Shown here: one piece after another, positions 6,627 through 10,190 of the stretch | Layout: every line of letters starts with the position of its first letter | Position numbering within the stretch: the first letter of the stretch is position 1 | From: Saprospiraceae bacterium | Lineage (GTDB): Bacteria; Bacteroidota; Bacteroidia; Chitinophagales; Saprospiraceae | Length of the DNA stretch: 10,190 nt | Reading direction: 5' to 3' | Assembly (NCBI GenBank): GCA_027031145.1 | Contig: JALVEG010000330.1 | Location: forward strand, 1-10,190 | Made by a program: the position numbers and the translations under genes | The notes under the pieces: generated by a model | Database searches by the model: none | What the model was told of the DNA's origin: nothing | What the model saw: only the letters and a program-made list of their open reading frames with translations

Positions 6627-6703
6627 TTAACTACTCAGGCAGGGTGTTTTTGCAATGAAAAAAGAGGTTTTTTCAACCAAAAAGACTCTACCAGAGTTGT
6701 TAC
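6627..6703. mobile_element. MITE-like element, copy with exact 8-bp flanking duplication
   Basis: This 77-bp non-coding element starts TTAACTACTCAGGCAGGGTG and ends CCAGAGTTGTTAC, so the termini are imperfect inverted repeats. Its reverse complement aligns almost end to end with the copy at 9901-9976, sharing GGTAGA, TTGAAAAAA and CACCCTGCCTGAGTAGTTA. It is flanked directly by AAAAATCA on both sides (6619-6626 and 6704-6711), an exact 8-bp direct repeat of the kind left by transposition. It lies between two minus-strand genes, immediately upstream of the small MIase-like gene. Confidence 0.75.
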
Positions 6704-6710
6704 AAAAATC

Positions 6711-6744
6711 AAAAGTAACTGTTTTTTTAATAAAAACAACTTTT
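6711..6744 (-). terminator. Possible weak terminator of the lipoprotein gene
   Basis: AAAAGT (6711-6716) pairs with ACTTTT (6739-6744), and an inner TGTTTTT pairs with AAAAACA, around an A/T loop. This gives a stem 32 bases past the stop of the minus-strand gene ending at 6777. On that strand a moderately T-rich stretch follows. The stem is almost all A-T, so termination would be weak, and part of the left arm overlaps the duplicated 8 bp of the adjacent element. Confidence 0.3.
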
Positions 6745-6776
6745 TTATATCTGAAATGAGCATTTTTCTAAGAAAA

Positions 6777-7289
6777 TTATTCCATATAAGCAGCAAAACT
6801 ATAGGTTAAACGACAATCAAGAGGTTGCGAAACAAAATCCTTAAATTGTACTTCAACAACCATTTCATAAGAATTTTCTTTTATAACATCACGTATATCT
6901 TCACCTGTACTCAACAGTTTGATCTCTCCGTTCAAATTTAATGGAACTTCATCGCGATAATATATTTCGATACGATTGTTATAATCATCCTTTTTGTATA
7001 TCGAAATGGAAATCTTTCTGATAATACCGAAATTTGTATTTGGGTATATAGAGATAATTTTTCCTCTTCCCGCATATAATTGATTGATATCGGAAAGGGA
7101 TATTTGTCTTTCAGTCAGATTTTGATTTAAAAAAGATGGAATATCCCGGATTTTAATAAAATGAGTTCCAAACGGATCCTTGCCCGAAGGAATGGTAAAA
7201 TTCACTTCCTGATATATTTCAAAAGCAGGAACTTTTGTCTTGCAGGAAAAAAAAGAAACAAGAACAAATAAGAAAAATAACCTAATCAT
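6777..7289 (-). CDS. Probable lipoprotein of unknown function
   Basis: This is a 170-residue protein. The N-terminus MIRLFFLFVLVSFFSCK has a basic residue, a hydrophobic stretch and Cys16 in a relaxed lipobox (FFSC), consistent with a type II signal peptide in Bacteroidota. The residues after the Cys (KTK) are not acidic, so the known Bacteroidota surface-export signal is not apparent and a periplasm-facing lipoprotein is more likely. The mature part looks beta-rich, with alternating hydrophobic strands such as KISISIYKK, NRIEIYYRDE and YEMVVEVQF, and a C-terminal DCRLTYSFAAYME. I do not recognise a family. It is divergently oriented to arfB across a 70-bp A/T-rich gap that must hold both promoters; no convincing consensus promoter was found there. 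Confidence 0.7.
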   Translation of the reverse strand: MIRLFFLFVLVSFFSCKTKVPAFEIYQEVNFTIPSGKDPFGTHFIKIRDIPSFLNQNLTERQISLSDINQLYAGRGKIISIYPNTNFGIIRKISISIYKKDDYNNRIEIYYRDEVPLNLNGEIKLLSTGEDIRDVIKENSYEMVVEVQFKDFVSQPLDCRLTYSFAAYME

Positions 7290-7290
7290 T

Positions 7291-7304
7291 AATAAATATT
7301 TATT
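7291..7304. repeat. 14-bp perfect palindrome in the divergent promoter gap
   Basis: AATAAATATTTATT is a perfect palindrome just upstream of the lipoprotein start. A second short palindrome, GTTTAAAC, follows at 7312-7319. They could be binding sites, but in sequence this A/T-rich chance occurrence is quite possible. Confidence 0.3.
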
Positions 7305-7359
7305 ATTAGACGTTTAAACTATATAATTATTACTTAGTGTCTGTACGAAAACAGAAAAT

Positions 7360-7776
7360 ATGCTTGATAGTTCGGCAATTTTAAAAGAATGTATTTATAA
7401 AACAACCAAAAGCAGTGGTGCAGGAGGGCAGCATGTCAATAAAGTTGAGACAAAAGTGATTTTGATTTTTAATATAAAAAATTCAAAGGTATTGAATACA
7501 AAACAAAAAGAAATTCTTTTGAGCAGATTAAAAAACAAAATCGATAAAACAGGTTCAATAAAAATAAGCAGTCAAAAATACAGATCTCAATTGAAAAATA
7601 AAAAAGCTGCCGGTAATAAGCTTTTAAATTTATTGGAAAAAGCTCTGAAAGTTAATAAAACCAGAATCCCTGTAAAAGTGAGTAAAGAAATGATTGAAAG
7701 AAGATTAAGAGATAAAAAAATTAAATCCGATCTTAAAAAATTCAGACAAAAACATAATATTAGATTTGAAAAATAA
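7360..7776 (+). CDS. arfB: Alternative ribosome-rescue factor ArfB (peptidyl-tRNA hydrolase, RF-1 domain)
   Basis: This 138-residue cytoplasmic protein matches E. coli ArfB (YaeJ, 140 residues) in length and plan. It hydrolyses peptidyl-tRNA on ribosomes stalled at the 3' end of messages lacking a stop codon. The catalytic loop SSGAGGQHVNKVETKV (18-33) contains the GGQ at 22-24 and the usual VNKVET sequence. The C-terminal tail from about 110 (RRLRDKKIKSDLKKFRQK) is strongly basic, as required for entry into the empty mRNA channel. The lack of a codon-recognition domain and the short length separate it from RF1, RF2 and the longer RF-H type. The start at 7360 gives the typical short lead (about 20 residues) before the GGQ loop. 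The lipoprotein gene is divergent, and a beta-barrel gene follows 104 bp downstream. Confidence 0.92.
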   Translation: MLDSSAILKECIYKTTKSSGAGGQHVNKVETKVILIFNIKNSKVLNTKQKEILLSRLKNKIDKTGSIKISSQKYRSQLKNKKAAGNKLLNLLEKALKVNKTRIPVKVSKEMIERRLRDKKIKSDLKKFRQKHNIRFEK

Positions 7777-7805
7777 TTTCGGGTTGTTGTCAGGAGAAAG
7801 AAAAT

Positions 7806-7827
7806 AACAGGTTTATTGCTGTTTTTT
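7806..7827 (+). terminator. Possible intrinsic terminator after arfB
   Basis: AACAG (7806-7810) pairs with CTGTT (7819-7823) around an eight-base loop, and a T run continues to 7827. The stem is only five base pairs, so this is a weak candidate 29 bases after the arfB stop. A possible promoter for the next gene (TTG at 7816-7818, then TTTGC at 7844-7848) overlaps it and matches the -7 consensus poorly. Confidence 0.35.
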
Positions 7828-7880
7828 AATTATTTTTATTTATTTTGCAATAGAAATCACCGGATAAATCGCAGAAGATA

Positions 7881-8468
7881 ATGAGGAATTTTTTATATAC
7901 GACTTTTTTAATTTTGTTGTTATCTGCAACACAAAATTTTGTTAGCGGACAAAGTTCCTTTGGGATGAATTTTGGGGTTGTAGCAGGTGATAATGGTAAT
8001 ATCATTCAGGATAGCGCTAAAACTTTTAGAAACGGTTATCAGATCGGAGTTTTGGGAAATTTTGGCACTTATAGTTTTTTTATTTCCCCGGGAGTATATT
8101 TTAAAGATGTTACTATAAAAAAAGATTATAAAGATATTGCTCCTTTTGAAAGATCCCCAAGAATAAAAATTGCTAAAGCAAAGGTAATTTTAGGTTACCA
8201 GACAAATATATTAACACGTAAAATAAAACTTAAATTCGGTGGAGGTATGAATGGTAATTATGTTATCAATATCAGTGATAATGATGAGGGTTATAATTTC
8301 GATACACTTAATGATACCTATATGGGATATAATATAGATATAGGTTTGGATTTCTTCTCATTGACATTTAACATTTCATATGAAAAATCCATTAAAGAAA
8401 TATTAACTTTAAAAGATAAAAAATCAAGCTTGGATTTTATAATATTGACTGCCGGATTTGTTTTTTAA
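7881..8468 (+). CDS. PorT-like outer-membrane beta-barrel protein
   Basis: This is a 195-residue secreted envelope protein. The signal peptide spans residues 1 to about 23 (MRNFLYTTFLILLLSATQ, then NFVSGQ), with cleavage near the Gln. The mature part alternates short amphipathic strands and turns: GMNFGVVAGDNG, YQIGVLGNFGTYSFFISPGVYF, KIKLKFGGGMNGNYVI, MGYNIDIGLDFFSLTFNISYE and a last strand ending in Phe (ILTAGFVF). A C-terminal aromatic residue and Gly/aromatic-rich strands are typical of small outer-membrane barrels such as the PorT/OMP_b-brl families common in Bacteroidota. The number of strands suggests 8-10. The specific role is unknown; PorT itself belongs to type IX secretion, but the resemblance here is only of fold class. 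The gene converges on the GH18 gene, with 36 bp between the stops. Confidence 0.75.
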   Translation: MRNFLYTTFLILLLSATQNFVSGQSSFGMNFGVVAGDNGNIIQDSAKTFRNGYQIGVLGNFGTYSFFISPGVYFKDVTIKKDYKDIAPFERSPRIKIAKAKVILGYQTNILTRKIKLKFGGGMNGNYVINISDNDEGYNFDTLNDTYMGYNIDIGLDFFSLTFNISYEKSIKEILTLKDKKSSLDFIILTAGFVF

Positions 8469-8504
8469 GAAATTTGGATTTTTTCATTATAGTATGTATT
8501 GCCA

Positions 8505-9719
8505 CTACCGGTTATCTTGTATTTTTATGATTTTACCGGTATAAATTTTATTCCTGCTAATTATCGAATAAAAATAAACTCCGGGTTTTATTTCATTGAT
8601 TTTGATATCCTTTGAAAATAGAGGTTTATTGTATATTGTTTTACCGTTTAAGTTGCATATTTTTAATGTTGTTTTATTTTCTATTTCAATATCATTAAAA
8701 TATACAGATAATCTGTCGATAAACGGATTTGGATAAAGTATGAATTTTCGGTTGGTTATTACGTTTTCATTTCCATTTATTTCTTCATTTATTGCTTTTA
8801 ACAACGAATATTCCTCATAAGGGGCAAAAGCATCCTGAGTTAATTCCCATATCATTATTCCCTTTAGTTTTTCTGTTTTTACCAGTTTTGTTTTTTTTCG
8901 GATGGTATTTATTCCGTTATAATATTTTTTACCGACATTATCCAAATATGCATAATCCGTATTCTCAGCAACTATTTCACTATATTTGAAGGATGTTACA
9001 TTGTTTTTATCAGTAAAATCATATCCGTAAAAAGGAACGCCCAATCGCAATTTTTCATGATTTATACCCTGACTTTTCCAAAAAGAAATTGATTGTTGTG
9101 CATCTTCAAAAGAAGAATGTTGCCCCGGATTATTTGGGTTCCATGGACCTTTAAAATCATATGCCATAATATTGATGACATCAAATGCTTTCAATGCCTG
9201 GTCTGTAATTTGACTGTATCTAAATGTACCGGGCAATGCAGCTGTTAATCCCAAAGAATATTTACTAAGAGTATCTTTTAATTCCAAGACAAATGGACTA
9301 TAATAATCGGTGATATTATCCCATTCCAGGTCCATATCAACACCATCGAGATCATGTATCCTGCAATAATCTTTTATTTTTTTTATAAATATACTTCTAA
9401 AAGAGGAAGACATATTTTTTTTCCAGTTAGCAGCTAATTGCCCATAAACAGCAGCTCCGCCAAGAGAAATATAAACAACAATACCATCATTTTTTAATTT
9501 TTTTACAACAGGATCTATGTCTTTATCAAAAGCACTTAGATTGCCGTTTTTATCCGGATTGGCAAAAGCAATGTTAATATGTGTGACCCCGGAAAAATCA
9601 ATATCTGAAACAGATTCAAAACGATATGCCGGCAAATATCCCAAAACGTCTATATTTTGAGAAAATACAAAAGTAAAACTACATATTAGCAATAGTAAAA
9701 CAGATAAATATTTAACCAT
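8505..9719 (-). CDS. Secreted GH18 chitinase-like glycoside hydrolase with T9SS sorting domain
   Basis: This 404-residue enzyme cleaves beta-1,4 GlcNAc linkages (chitin, peptidoglycan-like or N-glycan substrates) by substrate-assisted catalysis. The signal peptide spans residues 1 to about 20 (MVKYLSVLLLLICSFTFVFS). The GH18 TIM barrel spans about 23-312: VLGYLPAYR (25-33), the SxGG strand VYISLGG (82-88), the catalytic motif DGVDMDLEW (125-133) with Glu132 as acid/base and Asp128 and Asp130 intact, MAYDF (185-189) with Tyr187, and MIWELTQD (289-296) with the active-site Trp291. Residues about 325-404 form a T9SS type A domain, with LYPNPFIDRLSVYF at its start and PGVYFYSI followed by YTGKIIKI at its end, so the protein is exported to the surface or medium. 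No chitin-binding module is present and the barrel is compact, so whether it is a chitinase or an endo-beta-N-acetylglucosaminidase is open. A dispersed element lies 51 bp upstream of its start. Confidence 0.92.
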   Translation of the reverse strand: MVKYLSVLLLLICSFTFVFSQNIDVLGYLPAYRFESVSDIDFSGVTHINIAFANPDKNGNLSAFDKDIDPVVKKLKNDGIVVYISLGGAAVYGQLAANWKKNMSSSFRSIFIKKIKDYCRIHDLDGVDMDLEWDNITDYYSPFVLELKDTLSKYSLGLTAALPGTFRYSQITDQALKAFDVINIMAYDFKGPWNPNNPGQHSSFEDAQQSISFWKSQGINHEKLRLGVPFYGYDFTDKNNVTSFKYSEIVAENTDYAYLDNVGKKYYNGINTIRKKTKLVKTEKLKGIMIWELTQDAFAPYEEYSLLKAINEEINGNENVITNRKFILYPNPFIDRLSVYFNDIEIENKTTLKICNLNGKTIYNKPLFSKDIKINEIKPGVYFYSIISRNKIYTGKIIKIQDNR

Positions 9720-9770
9720 TTAAAATCTTTTTATCAACAAGTATAAAACGTTTAATACTTTAATAAGTTT

Positions 9771-9829
9771 GTATCTATCCGGGAAGAATCACTTTTTTTA
9801 TTTCAAAAGCACCCAACCTTAGTAGATAC
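9771..9829. mobile_element. MITE-like element, short 59-bp copy
   Basis: The ends are GTATCTATCCGGG and, on the other strand, GTATCTACTAAGG, with a perfect terminal 7-bp inverted repeat (GTATCTA/TAGATAC). Internal bases TTTTTATTTCAAAAGCACCC match the 9901 copy, but about 17 bp of the left-centre is missing. The 8-bp flanks ATAAGTTT (9763-9770) and ATAGATTT (9830-9837) agree at six positions, consistent with a decayed target duplication. It sits between the divergent GH18 and Nudix genes. Confidence 0.65.
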
Positions 9830-9900
9830 ATAGATTTTAACCGGCAATTTTTATAGAAATGCCAAACCATAAAAAACAATAAATTGTTTATTTATAGGTT

Positions 9901-9976
9901 GTAACTACTCAGGTAGAATCATTATGATTGAAAAAATACTTTATTTATTTCAAAAGCACCCTGCCTGAGTAGTTAC
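9901..9976. mobile_element. MITE-like element, best-preserved copy
   Basis: This 76-bp element has a perfect 13-bp terminal inverted repeat, GTAACTACTCAGG (9901-9913) and CCTGAGTAGTTAC (9964-9976). The interior is A/T-rich and non-coding. The flanks are TATAGGTT (9893-9900) and TAAAGGTT (9977-9984), which agree at seven of eight positions, as expected for an aged 8-bp target duplication. It ends 22 bp before the start of the Nudix gene, so it forms part of that gene's upstream region. Confidence 0.75.
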
Positions 9977-9998
9977 TAAAGGTTTATTTTCAGTAAAT

Positions 9999-10190
9999 AT
10001 GAAAGAATTTCTTAAAAATATTGAAAAATTAAATTACAGGTTAAATTCGGGTATATTGCCGGGCAAAGAAGTACAGTATCAAATGGCTCCTCCCGGACGG
10101 TCTCATGATTATCCAAAGCATAACAATTTTAAATTGGCAGCTGTATCATTGTTACTGTATAATAAACAAAATGAAATATATTTTCCTCTT
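9999..10190 (+). CDS. N-terminus of a Nudix hydrolase, CoA pyrophosphatase-like (3' truncated by window)
   Basis: Sixty-four codons are open from the ATG at 9999 to the window end. The segment LPGKEVQYQMAPPGR (21-35) corresponds to the conserved 'LPG..aQ..MaP..R' lead of Bacteroidota CoA pyrophosphatase-type Nudix proteins. It is followed by FKLAAVSLLLYN, the first strand of the Nudix fold, and IYFPL at the window edge. Such enzymes hydrolyse CoA and related nucleotides to phosphopantetheine and adenosine 3',5'-bisphosphate. The Nudix box itself lies beyond the window, so the assignment rests on the N-terminal region from memory of the family. Confidence 0.75.
   Translation, partial: MKEFLKNIEKLNYRLNSGILPGKEVQYQMAPPGRSHDYPKHNNFKLAAVSLLLYNKQNEIYFPL

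Noticed and set aside
6298..6627. Longer version of the MIase-like gene starting at 6627
   Set aside because: That ATG is formed at an element insertion junction, and the 11 extra residues precede the family's usual first strand. It is kept only as an alternative start.
8505..8512. ACCGGT copies at the end of the GH18 gene as a bidirectional terminator
   Set aside because: The ACCGGT copies near 8507 and 8533 are each palindromic and could pair, but they lie inside the coding end with no T-run after them.
9874..9889. AAACAAT / ATTGTTT hairpin between the two dispersed elements
   Set aside because: It is a pure A-T stem with a two-base loop in A/T-rich DNA, too likely by chance to call.

Overview
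The window is AT-rich, gene-dense bacterial chromosome from a member of the Bacteroidota, probably of the Bacteroidales/Marinilabiliales or Flavobacteriales type. The evidence is two secreted proteins with type IX secretion (T9SS) C-terminal sorting domains, a PorT-like outer-membrane barrel, a lack of Shine-Dalgarno sequences before the start codons, and a Bacteroidota-type promoter (TTG, 20 bp, TAnnTTTG) before maeB. No phage, CRISPR, tRNA or rRNA is visible.

Layout, left to right. (1) 1-513 is the 3' end of a gene whose tail resembles the C-terminal region of Bacteroidota M23 metallopeptidases. (2) 549-1013 is a Bcp/PrxQ peroxiredoxin that keeps the peroxidatic Cys but has no resolving Cys. 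(3) 1014-1457 is a gap packed with three unrelated inverted-repeat elements, followed by a promoter. (4) 1458-3737 is maeB, a malic enzyme fused to a phosphotransacetylase-like domain. (5) 3810-6301 is a two-gene unit: an HTH protein, with a long inverted repeat over its start codon, and a secreted seven-repeat FG-GAP beta-propeller joined to it by a TAATG overlap. (6) 6298-7289 holds two minus-strand genes, a small muconolactone-isomerase-like protein and a probable lipoprotein. (7) 7360-8468 holds arfB (ribosome rescue) and an outer-membrane beta-barrel protein. (8) 8505-9719, minus strand, is a secreted GH18 chitinase-like enzyme with a T9SS tail. (9) 9999-10190 is the 5' end of a Nudix/CoA pyrophosphatase-like gene.

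Most of the coding content is ordinary housekeeping and envelope biology. The most notable signal lies between the genes: a family of short (59-80 bp) non-coding elements with inverted ends close to GTAWCTACTCAGG. Four copies plus one isolated end occur in 10 kb, and three copies are flanked by exact or near-exact 8-bp direct repeats, as expected of MITE-like transposition. One insertion created an apparent upstream start codon for its neighbouring gene. The second point of interest is the pairing of an HTH protein with a secreted beta-propeller made of seven repeats of exactly 55 residues, preceded by a hairpin or operator-like structure.
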